This document shows positions 30,891 through 36,754 of a stretch of 36,754 nucleotides of DNA, piece after piece. Every line of letters begins with the position of its first letter. Positions within the stretch are counted from its first letter, which is position 1. A model generated the notes under the pieces. That model did not search any database. It worked only from the letters and a program-made list of their open reading frames with translations, and was not told the origin of the DNA. The position numbers and the translations under genes were made by a program. The DNA comes from Anaerolineales bacterium UBA3940 (GTDB lineage Bacteria > Chloroflexota > Anaerolineae > Aggregatilineales > UBA3940), in the NCBI GenBank assembly GCA_002385675.1, contig DGDY01000161.1:1-36754 (forward strand), in the 5' to 3' direction.

Positions 30891-31343
30891 TCAGCCCCGG
30901 CGCTCCCAGCGGATCGAGCTGGACTTCTCCCAATCGGCAAGGTAGGCTGCGACGATCTTTTCCGCCTCCTGCTGGGCGCGGGCGACGGCATCGGCGCTGG
31001 GGAGGGGCACGCCGCCTGCCGGAGGCTCCGGCTCGGCGGGGGGCGCTTCCGCAGGCGGCCCGGCATCGGGCAGGTCGGGGCTGGGCGCGGCAACTTCCGG
31101 CGCACCGAGCGCGCGCAGCCCCTTGATGGCCGTCTCGTTGGCCGGGTTGATGCGCAGGATCTGCTGGAGGCAGTGGATTCGCTCGGCGCGAGTCTCGACG
31201 GCGGCGCTCATCCACAGCCAGGCCGTCTCGCTCTGCGGGTCGGCCTGGAGCACCTGCACGAGCAGATGGCGGGCCGTTTCCTTCTGGCCGCTCCGCGCGG
31301 CGGCAATGGCCTGGTTCAGAAGGTCGTCGGGGTGGTCAGTCAT
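30891..31343 (-). CDS. TPR-like helical repeat protein
   Basis: About 150 residues. The N-terminal ~85 residues form TPR-like helices: DDLLNQAIAAARSGQKETAR, then LLVQVLQADPQSETAWLWMSAAV and CLQQILRINPANETAIKGL. A proline/alanine/glutamate linker follows, then a charged C-terminal helix (ADAVARAQQEAEKIVAAYL). This N-terminal module is common in Chloroflexota proteins, where it heads different domains; here it stands alone. A role in protein-protein interaction is likely but the partner is unknown. ATG 31343 begins MTDHPDDLL; the promoter is at 31378-31406. Confidence 0.75.
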   Translation of the reverse strand: MTDHPDDLLNQAIAAARSGQKETARHLLVQVLQADPQSETAWLWMSAAVETRAERIHCLQQILRINPANETAIKGLRALGAPEVAAPSPDLPDAGPPAEAPPAEPEPPAGGVPLPSADAVARAQQEAEKIVAAYLADWEKSSSIRWERRG

Positions 31344-31377
31344 GGTGCTACCCTCATCCCAGATCATAGTCGGCACC

Positions 31378-31406
31378 ATTGTAATGGACGCGCCGGGCGC
31401 GTTCAA
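31378..31406 (-). promoter_or_regulatory. Sigma-70 promoter of the TPR gene
   Basis: Minus strand TTGAAC (31406-31401), 17-bp spacer, TACAAT (31383-31378). The leader is about 30 nt. Confidence 0.7.
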
Positions 31407-31493
31407 GTGGGGGAAGTGCGCAGGCTCAAAAATACGGAATTTCAACAGCCGACTTGATGACGGAGGGAGATCAACCCGCCGCCCTCGCCGTGC

Positions 31494-31499
31494 TATACT
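31494..31499 (+). promoter_or_regulatory. Extended -10 box of the thpR operon
   Basis: TGCTATACT (TGn plus TATACT) about 38 nt before the thpR ATG. The -35 is weak. Confidence 0.5.
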
Positions 31500-31537
31500 G
31501 AGCGCAGGAATCACAGCAGTAGCGAGAAAGGTACGAC

Positions 31538-32131
31538 ATGATCGATAGCTGGCGACTGTTCATCGCGGTGGAGGTCCCGCCCGACGCGCGGCGGGCGCTG
31601 GAGCGCGTGCAGGCCGAGTTGCAGCGGGAAGTGCCTGATCACGTGGTGCGCTGGGTGCGGCCCGAGGGCATCCACGTGACGCTCAAGTTCCTGGGCGACG
31701 TGCCACGCGGTAGCATCGCCGAGATTCAACTGGCGCTTGAAGAGGCGGTGCGGGGGCACGGCCCGTTCAGCCTGACGGCGTTTGGCCTGGGCGCCTTCCC
31801 GAACACGCGCCGCCCCCGTGTCGTGTGGATCGGGGTGGAGGGGGAGATCCGGCGGCTGAAAGCCCTCAGGCGCAGCGTGGAGGAAACCGTCTCGCCGCTG
31901 GGCTATCCAAGTGAGGATCGCCCGTTCGAGCCGCACCTGACGCTTGGGCGAGTGGAGCGGGGGGCGTCGCGCAGCGAACTTGACCTGATCGGCGATCTGG
32001 TTGAGCGCAGCGAGATTGGCGAACTGGCAAGCTGGCGGGTCGAGGCCGTCAGCCTGATGCGCAGCGAGTTGAAGCCCGGCGGGGCGGTCTATACCGAGGT
32101 TTACCGGGCCCCGCTGCTGGGGGCGGGGTGA
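31538..32131 (+). CDS. thpR: RNA 2',3'-cyclic phosphodiesterase (2H family)
   Basis: 197 residues with both catalytic H-x-T motifs: His46/Thr48 in IHVTLKF and His133/Thr135 in PHLTLGR. The opening WRLFIAVEVPPD is typical of the ThpR/LigT family, which opens 2',3'-cyclic phosphates at RNA ends and can join tRNA halves in vitro. ATG 31538 has AAAGG upstream. The stop overlaps the next gene's GTG by 4 bp (GTGA), so the two are co-translated. With the Mut7-C gene and rsfS downstream, the neighbourhood points to RNA metabolism. Confidence 0.92.
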   Translation: MIDSWRLFIAVEVPPDARRALERVQAELQREVPDHVVRWVRPEGIHVTLKFLGDVPRGSIAEIQLALEEAVRGHGPFSLTAFGLGAFPNTRRPRVVWIGVEGEIRRLKALRRSVEETVSPLGYPSEDRPFEPHLTLGRVERGASRSELDLIGDLVERSEIGELASWRVEAVSLMRSELKPGGAVYTEVYRAPLLGAG

Positions 32132-32598
32132 CCGGCGAGAACCGCATCGCGCCGCCGCTCGTGCTTGATGCGATGCTGGGGCGGCTGGCCCGCTGGCTGC
32201 GGCTGATGGGCTACGACGCGGCGTACCTCGTCGATACGCCAGATATCGTCGTGGTGCGGGTCGCCCGCGCCGAAGGGCGGCTGGTTCTCACCCGGGACCG
32301 GGGGCTGGCGGCGCGGCGGGCCATCAACGCGGTGCTGATCCGCAGCCAGGCGCTCGACGAGCAGATCGAGCAGGTGGTGGCGGAGGTGGGCCTGCCGCCG
32401 GAGCCGGTCACGCCGCGCTGTGCGGTGTGCAACGTGCCGCTCGTCCCGGTCGAGCCGTCAGCCGTGCGCGACCGGGTGCCGCCCTACGTGGCCCGCACGC
32501 AGAACGAGTTTTCCGTGTGCGGGCAGTGCCGCCGCGTATACTGGCCCGGCTCCCACTGGCGGCACATCCGTGAGAAGCTGGACGGGGTGGAGGGGTAG
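32128..32598 (+). CDS. Mut7-C RNase (PIN-like) domain protein with zinc ribbon
   Basis: 156 residues. The N-terminal Mut7-C fold shows LDAMLGRLARWLRLMGYDA (first acidic residue) and LVLTRDRGLA (second acidic cluster), a PIN-like nuclease core. The C-terminus is a zinc ribbon with two CxxC pairs (CAVCN and CGQCRRVYWPGSHW). The domain is named after the exonuclease Mut-7 C-terminus and is predicted to cleave RNA; direct evidence in bacteria is limited. GTG 32128 overlaps the thpR stop. No separate promoter is visible. Confidence 0.85.
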   Translation: MTGENRIAPPLVLDAMLGRLARWLRLMGYDAAYLVDTPDIVVVRVARAEGRLVLTRDRGLAARRAINAVLIRSQALDEQIEQVVAEVGLPPEPVTPRCAVCNVPLVPVEPSAVRDRVPPYVARTQNEFSVCGQCRRVYWPGSHWRHIREKLDGVEG

Positions 32599-32648
32599 GA
32601 GGCCAAACCCCCTCCGGTGCCTCGTCCTCGCCCCGCATCTCCACGGGC

Positions 32649-32677
32649 TGGACCTGAGCGAGCCGCCGTGCTAGAAT
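32649..32677 (+). promoter_or_regulatory. Sigma-70 promoter of rsfS
   Basis: TGGACC (32649-32654), 17-bp spacer, TAGAAT (32672-32677), with an upstream TGc extension. The leader is about 27 nt. Confidence 0.65.
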
Positions 32678-32710
32678 GACCGTAACTTGATCCGAGTAGA
32701 ATGAGGGACA

Positions 32711-33091
32711 ATGACGGAGCAGACAAAGCAGACCACTATTGAGACTGGCGAACTGGCTCGCGAGATTGTCGACCTGATTGCCGATAAGAAGGGCGAGAAC
32801 ATCGTTTTGCTCGATCTGCGCGGGCGGACGATCATTGCCGACTACTTTGTCATCTGCAGTGGCGGGAGTGAGCGCCAGCTCAAGGCCATCGTGGATGGCG
32901 TGACCGAGGAACTGCGAAAGGACTACGACATCAAGCCGCGGTCGGTGGAAGGTAACGCCGAAACCGGCTGGGTCCTGATCGACTACGTGGACATCGTGGT
33001 TCACGCCTTCGCTCCCGAGGTCCGGGCCTACTATAATCTGGAAGAGTTCTGGACGGCGCAGGATGCGAATGTTCTGCTAAAGATGCAGTAA
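32711..33091 (+). CDS. rsfS: Ribosomal silencing factor RsfS
   Basis: 126 residues, the usual length. Family blocks are ELAREIVDLIADKKGENIVLLDLRG, ADYFVICSGGSERQLKAI and GNAETGWVLIDYVDIVVHAF. RsfS binds ribosomal protein L14 and blocks joining of the 30S and 50S subunits, lowering translation in starvation. ATG 32711 has GAGGG close upstream (3 nt), a short spacing. The nadD gene that often accompanies rsfS is not in the window. It has its own promoter and a terminator shared with ndk. Confidence 0.93.
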   Translation: MTEQTKQTTIETGELAREIVDLIADKKGENIVLLDLRGRTIIADYFVICSGGSERQLKAIVDGVTEELRKDYDIKPRSVEGNAETGWVLIDYVDIVVHAFAPEVRAYYNLEEFWTAQDANVLLKMQ

Positions 33092-33181
33092 CTGCGTCCG
33101 GCTGGTCCACATTTGAGACGCCCGCCAGGCAGGGCAAGCACCTGCCCGGTTCCGGCTGTGTCTGCAGGCAAGAGAAAACAC

Positions 33182-33212
33182 AAGGGGCGGCCCATCTGGG
33201 GTCGCCCCTTTT
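33182..33212. terminator. Bidirectional terminator between rsfS and ndk
   Basis: Stem AAGGGGCG...CGCCCCTT extended by CCC/GGG with a small bulge. TTTT follows on the plus strand and TTGTGTTTT on the minus strand. Confidence 0.82.
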
Positions 33213-33229
33213 CGTTGGCGCGGTTTGGC

Positions 33230-33679
33230 CTACTCCAGAACCCAGCGATCCACGTCGCGAGTCCAGTCGATGATTTCGCCCGGCTCGAAGAACAGGTCCA
33301 CCTCGCGGGCGGCGTCCTCGGCGTTGGCAGAGCCATGCACGATGTTCCGCCCGGTTTCCAGCGCAAAGTCGGCGCGGATGGTGCCGGGGGCAGCCTCGAA
33401 GGGCCTGGTTGCGCCCATCGTCGCGCGGACGACCGAGATCGCGTTGGGGCCTTCCCATACCATGGCGACGACCGGGCCGGAGGTGATGTAGTCGAGCAGG
33501 CCGGGGTAGAAGGGCTTGCCCTCGTGCTCGGCGTAGTGGCGCTCGGCCAGCTCGCGCGAAATCTGCATGAACTTCATGGCGACGAGGCGCAGGCCGCGCC
33601 GCTCAAAGCGGGAGATGATCTCGCCGATGAGACCGCGCTGCACGCCGTCGGGCTTGATAAGAACCAGGGTGCGTTCCAA
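33230..33679 (-). CDS. ndk: Nucleoside diphosphate kinase
   Basis: 149 residues. It opens [20 protein letters not shown] and has the phosphohistidine site His115 in RNIVHGSAN, with the surrounding PGTIRADFA typical of the family. The enzyme transfers the gamma phosphate between NTPs and NDPs through this histidine. The start is TTG 33679 with AGGAGG about 8 nt upstream; no ATG or GTG fits the conserved N-terminus. A TATACT box (33765-33770) is the likely promoter, and a GC palindrome lies in the leader. Confidence 0.95.
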   Translation of the reverse strand: MERTLVLIKPDGVQRGLIGEIISRFERRGLRLVAMKFMQISRELAERHYAEHEGKPFYPGLLDYITSGPVVAMVWEGPNAISVVRATMGATRPFEAAPGTIRADFALETGRNIVHGSANAEDAAREVDLFFEPGEIIDWTRDVDRWVLE

Positions 33680-33737
33680 GTCTGTGCCTCCTGAAATGCT
33701 GAGGAGTGTTGTCGAAAAGGCTGTGATTCAGCATGAC

Positions 33738-33755
33738 GCGGCGCGTCGACGCCGC
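33738..33755. other. Palindrome in the ndk leader
   Basis: GCGGCG-cgtcga-CGCCGC, with the perfect core GCGTCGACGC (33743-33752), just downstream of the predicted ndk transcription start. Possible hairpin or operator. Confidence 0.4.
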
Positions 33756-33764
33756 ATCGCTAAG

Positions 33765-33770
33765 AGTATA
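33765..33770 (-). promoter_or_regulatory. -10 box of ndk
   Basis: TATACT on the minus strand about 86 nt before the TTG start. The -35 is weak. Confidence 0.45.
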
Positions 33771-33806
33771 ACGCAGCCTGTGAGGCAGGCCACAGGGAGA
33801 ATCAAA

Positions 33807-33832
33807 CGGGCGGGCCAGTAACGGCCCGCCCG
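33807..33832 (-). terminator. Terminator of the PDWL-repeat gene
   Basis: Perfect 10-bp stem CGGGCGGGCC/GGCCCGCCCG with a 6-nt loop, followed on the minus strand by TTTGATT. Confidence 0.7.
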
Positions 33833-33851
33833 GCGTTGAGTCTCGCAACGG

Positions 33852-36754
33852 TTAGAGCTCGTCGAGCGCGGCGCGGTATGCCTCAAGGGCCTTATCGAGC
33901 TGGCCCTGCTCGCGGTAGGCGTCGCCCAGAATGCGGCGAGCGCGCGGGTCGGGCCGGTTGGTGCTGCGCAGGTAGTAGGTGATGTCGCTGATCGTTTGTT
34001 CCAGCATCTCACCGCTGGCGACGAGGCTCTCGTAGTACGGCACAGCCTCCTCGAAGCGGCCCTGCAGCTTCTCGCGGGCCAGACGCAGCCGTTCGTAGGC
34101 GTCGCCCTCGATGACGGGTGTGGCAGGCTCCGGCTCTTCGGCAGGCTTGGCTTCCGGCTCCTCCTTCTTCTCAGGAGCGGTGAGCCAGTCCGGCATTCCG
34201 GCTGCCGGGGCGATGGCGGGCTCGGGCTCCGGCGTTTCTTCTTCTTCTTCTTCTTCAGCCTTTTCGACCGGTTCAGGGGCCGGTGGAGCGGCCAGCGCAG
34301 GGGCCTCCACCTCTTCCTCGTCTGCTTCGCCGAACACGGACTCGAAGTCCTCGTCGGTGAAGAGGATCTCCTCGGCCTCCAGCGCCGAGTCCAGCCAGGC
34401 GAGGTCGTCGTCGGCTGCCTCAATACCGGCGGCCTCAAGCAGTTCGTCCTCAGCCGCCCTGGCGGTGAGCGCCACTTCCTCGCGGGCCTCGGCCTGCTTC
34501 AGCCACTCGGGCATCTCGTCCTCGGAGACCGGCTCGGCCTCCTTATCCTCGCTCTCTGCGAGCGGGGCACGCGTAGGCGGCACGTCCTCGGTGAGCGCCT
34601 CTTCGAGCGGTTCATCCGGGCTGACGCCCTGCGCCTCTATCTGCTTGTCCATCCACTCGAAGGCTTCCTCGGTCTTGTCCTCGCCGGGCGCGGTGGGGAG
34701 CTTGGCACGCGGCGGCAGGGGGAACTCTTCCTTTTCCTCCGCCTCATCCGCACTGGCCAGCCAGTCGGGGAAGGACTTGGCGACAGGAGCGGCCATAGCG
34801 GGCGCTGCCTCTTCCTCTTCCTTCTCTTCCTTCTCTTCCTTCTCTTCTTCCTCTTCGTCCTTCGCACCCGTGGCTTCATACAGCCAGTCGAGGTCGTCTT
34901 CTTCCTCGGCCTCGGAACGGCGCATGTTCTTCAGCCAGTCCGGCAGCTCGACTTCCTCGGCTTTCTCGGCCTCCGGTTTGGAGGCGGGTTCAGGGGCAGC
35001 CGGGGCAGGCGTCGCGGCGGCTGCAGCGGCTGGCTCCTCGCGGAGCCAGTCGGGCAGCGCGTCTTCGCCCTTCTCGTCAGCCGGGCGCTCGGCCTCAGTC
35101 TGGCGCGACGTCTCGCCCATCAGCCAGTCGAGCGGCTCATCCGCGCGGGCGGCGGGCTTCGCCTCGGCCTCCGGCTTGTCGTCGCGCAACCAGTCGGGCA
35201 GATCATCATCGTCGTCCCCGGCTGACGCCTCTGCGGCGCGGGCCGCGGGGGCGGGCGCGCCGGTCAGCCAGTCGGGGAAGTCCTCGGCGGCCTTCGGCGC
35301 TTCGGCGGCGGGCTGCTTGTCTTCTTCCTTTTCGTCGCGCAGCCAGTCGGGCAGGTCGCCCTCCGCCTTATCGCCACCCTCAGACTCGCCGGGCTTGTCT
35401 TCTGCGTCGCTCTGGAAGTCCGGGTCGTACTTGGCGGCAAGCTCCTCCAGCCAGGCGATCGCGTCGTCGCTGTTGTCCAGATCGCCCTCGACCAGCCAAT
35501 CGGGCAGTTCCTGAGAAGACTCGTCGCCTGTGGGTTCTTCAGTTGGTGGGGTCACTTGCTGTTCCTCCCGTACTGCAGCCGGGCCACTGGCGGCTGCATC
35601 CTCTGCTGGCTGCAGGTCGCCGGACGGCGCTGCTTGCTTAGTGTCGTCAGTGTCAGGCTTCAGGTCGCCTGTTTTCAGAGCGGGCGACGCCAGCCAGTCG
35701 GGCAGTTCGTCTGCCTCTGCCGGCGCGTCGCCGCCTGCTGAACTCGGGGAAGCGGTCGCGGCCACACCCAGACGGCGGGTGTAGAGCGGGCCTTTCTCGG
35801 CGGCGTCGTCCGCCGCTTCCCCGAGGAGTTCGCTTACGGGCATGTCTGCATCGGGCAGATCGGGTAGATCAAGCTCGGGCAGGTCGTCATCCGGTTCGTC
35901 GTCGGGCAGCCCATCGATGGCGTCCCACGGCTCAAGCTCACCGAAGTCGACCAGCTCGCCGGTTTCGTCGCCCTCGTCCTCCAGCTTCCCGAGCCAATCG
36001 GGCGGGGCGTCGCTCTCATCCACGGCGAAGAAGCCCGCGGCTGCCGCCTCATCCGGCGTGCCGCTCTTGGCGGCACCCCCGGTGATAATCTCGTCCAGCC
36101 AGTCGGTTGAGACAACCGGCACGGTCTCGGGAGCTTTCTTGCCCGGCGGTGCAGGCTCGTCCCCGGCGAGGATCTCGCTGAGCCAGTCCGGCGTGGCGCG
36201 CTCCTCATCGGGCGCGGGCGCAGGCTCGCCGAGTGGTTCCGCCAGCCAGTCGGGCGTCTCATCTTCATCCTCATCCTCGTCGGGCGGCGAATCCTTCGCC
36301 TCGGGCGTCTCGGGTTTGGCGGCCTCAGCGCGGGCCTCCGGCGCAGGCGACTGTGCCGGCTCCTCGTCCTCCCCAAGAATCTCCTTGAGCCAGTCGGGGG
36401 CGTCGGCCTCGGGCTTGTCGGGTTTCTCGGCAGAAGGCTCAGCCGGAGCGGGCGAGGCGGGCGTCGCGGGCGTCGTGCCGAGAATGTCCTCAAGCCAATC
36501 CGGCGTGCCGCTGCCCGTGCTCGACTTCGCTTCCCCCGGCGAGCCCAGCACTTCGGCGAGCCAGTCCGGTTCGCCGCTCTCGCTCTTTGAGGCGGGCGCG
36601 GCAGGCTCGGCGGGCCTGGCTCCGAGCAGCCGGTCAAGGTCCGACGCTGGCTCCGGGGCTGCGGGCGGCTCGGAACCGGCCTCACGGTCGGGCCTGTCGG
36701 CTTTCAGACTGGAGGAGTATGCCCCGCTGAGCCAGTCCGGTATGCTGGACTCGC
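33852..36754 (-). CDS. Acidic PDWL-repeat protein with C-terminal TPR module, N-terminus outside window
   Basis: The frame is open to the right edge, giving about 966 visible residues; the GTG at 36551 is internal because two more PDWL motifs lie beyond it. The protein is very acidic and low in complexity (E, D, A, P). It carries 16 strict PDWL motifs, 3 more xDWL motifs (TDWL, LDWL, LDWL) and 4 degenerate W motifs (PEWL, AWLD, FEWM, AWLE), separated by variable linkers. In the N-terminal part the consensus is (T/A)PDWLxEILG; in the middle it is LPDWLR(D/E). The last ~85 residues form TPR-like helices (AREKLQGRFEEAVPYYESLV, ARRILGDAYREQGQLDKALEAYRAAL). No signal peptide or membrane span is visible. 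This looks like a multivalent scaffold in which each short helix is a docking motif. No function is known to me. Confidence 0.8.
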   Translation of the reverse strand, partial: ESSIPDWLSGAYSSSLKADRPDREAGSEPPAAPEPASDLDRLLGARPAEPAAPASKSESGEPDWLAEVLGSPGEAKSSTGSGTPDWLEDILGTTPATPASPAPAEPSAEKPDKPEADAPDWLKEILGEDEEPAQSPAPEARAEAAKPETPEAKDSPPDEDEDEDETPDWLAEPLGEPAPAPDEERATPDWLSEILAGDEPAPPGKKAPETVPVVSTDWLDEIITGGAAKSGTPDEAAAAGFFAVDESDAPPDWLGKLEDEGDETGELVDFGELEPWDAIDGLPDDEPDDDLPELDLPDLPDADMPVSELLGEAADDAAEKGPLYTRRLGVAATASPSSAGGDAPAEADELPDWLASPALKTGDLKPDTDDTKQAAPSGDLQPAEDAAASGPAAVREEQQVTPPTEEPTGDESSQELPDWLVEGDLDNSDDAIAWLEELAAKYDPDFQSDAEDKPGESEGGDKAEGDLPDWLRDEKEEDKQPAAEAPKAAEDFPDWLTGAPAPAARAAEASAGDDDDDLPDWLRDDKPEAEAKPAARADEPLDWLMGETSRQTEAERPADEKGEDALPDWLREEPAAAAAATPAPAAPEPASKPEAEKAEEVELPDWLKNMRRSEAEEEDDLDWLYEATGAKDEEEEEKEEKEEKEEEEAAPAMAAPVAKSFPDWLASADEAEEKEEFPLPPRAKLPTAPGEDKTEEAFEWMDKQIEAQGVSPDEPLEEALTEDVPPTRAPLAESEDKEAEPVSEDEMPEWLKQAEAREEVALTARAAEDELLEAAGIEAADDDLAWLDSALEAEEILFTDEDFESVFGEADEEEVEAPALAAPPAPEPVEKAEEEEEEETPEPEPAIAPAAGMPDWLTAPEKKEEPEAKPAEEPEPATPVIEGDAYERLRLAREKLQGRFEEAVPYYESLVASGEMLEQTISDITYYLRSTNRPDPRARRILGDAYREQGQLDKALEAYRAALDEL
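34184..36740 (-). repeat. Array of about 23 coding PDWL-type repeats
   Basis: On the plus strand the motif reads AGCCAGTC(C/G)GG or close to it. Strict PDWL copies lie near 34184, 34758, 34932, 35043, 35187, 35262, 35338, 35495, 35692, 35992, 36178, 36242, 36388, 36496, 36559 and 36731. The variants are near 34392, 34500, 34652, 34880, 35121, 35445 and 36097. Confidence 0.8.

Noticed and set aside
30814..31215. N-terminal extension of the lipoprotein
   Set aside because: It overlaps the TPR gene in another frame, is Arg/Pro-rich, and would bury the lipobox 150 residues inside the protein.
34111..35514. Long plus-strand open frames (up to 467 codons) opposite the PDWL gene
   Set aside because: They encode Ser-rich or Leu/Gly/Arg-rich low-complexity sequence that simply mirrors the acidic codon usage of the minus-strand gene, with no domain, start signal or promoter.

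Overview
The window is GC-rich, densely coded chromosomal DNA. The gene set suggests an Anaerolineae-like member of the Chloroflexota: a TPR protein of the 'DDLLNQAIAAARSGQ' type, a DUF4126 membrane protein, GlsB-type gly-zipper proteins, NfuA-like proteins with a degenerate A-type domain, a long acidic protein with repeated PDWL motifs, and dispersed intergenic palindromes. That assignment is inferred from protein families only; there is no rRNA, tRNA, CRISPR array, transposase or prophage in the window.

Layout. 1-3026: end of a glycosyltransferase-like membrane protein, then the helicase RecD2. 3190-6505: a membrane-tailed endonuclease/exonuclease/phosphatase protein, SurE, and an ECF sigma/anti-sigma pair. 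6923-10924: two HAD hydrolases coupled to holA, then divergent holB. 10957-13265: an orphan TM-coiled-coil gene with a LexA-like operator on its promoter, an aldo/keto reductase and a DUF4126 protein. 13483-17445: dnaG-rpoD. 17695-20429: an FRG-domain protein, an orphan NarL-type histidine kinase and a GlsB protein. 20629-22636: two tandem NfuA-like proteins and a CBS-pair protein. 22745-27705: a large PAS/GAF histidine kinase and a UvrD/PcrA helicase. 28146-29555: cold-shock protein, second GlsB protein and a HUMPS/UlaD-type decarboxylase. 29819-31343: a beta-rich hypothetical, a lipoprotein and a TPR protein. 31538-33679: thpR, a Mut7-C RNase-like protein, rsfS and ndk. 33852-36754: the PDWL-repeat protein, which runs off the right edge.

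Functionally the window is mostly information processing (RecD2, UvrD, both clamp-loader delta subunits, primase, principal sigma factor, RNA processing, ribosome silencing), with stress and signalling genes between. Many promoters are readable as TTGNNN-N17/18-TANNNT or as extended -10 boxes, and most convergent gene pairs share a strong bidirectional hairpin terminator. recD2 and holB look leaderless; surE, uvrD and ndk appear to start at TTG codons.

The observations most worth following are: (1) the multivalent PDWL-repeat/TPR protein; (2) the TTGACA-N17-TATGAT promoter with a GAAC-N4-GTTC operator in front of a small membrane coiled-coil protein, a candidate uncharacterised SOS gene; (3) four 11-bp direct repeats in phase upstream of the ECF sigma gene; and (4) a promoter plus terminator that would make a roughly 65-nt RNA or attenuated leader in front of the cold-shock gene.
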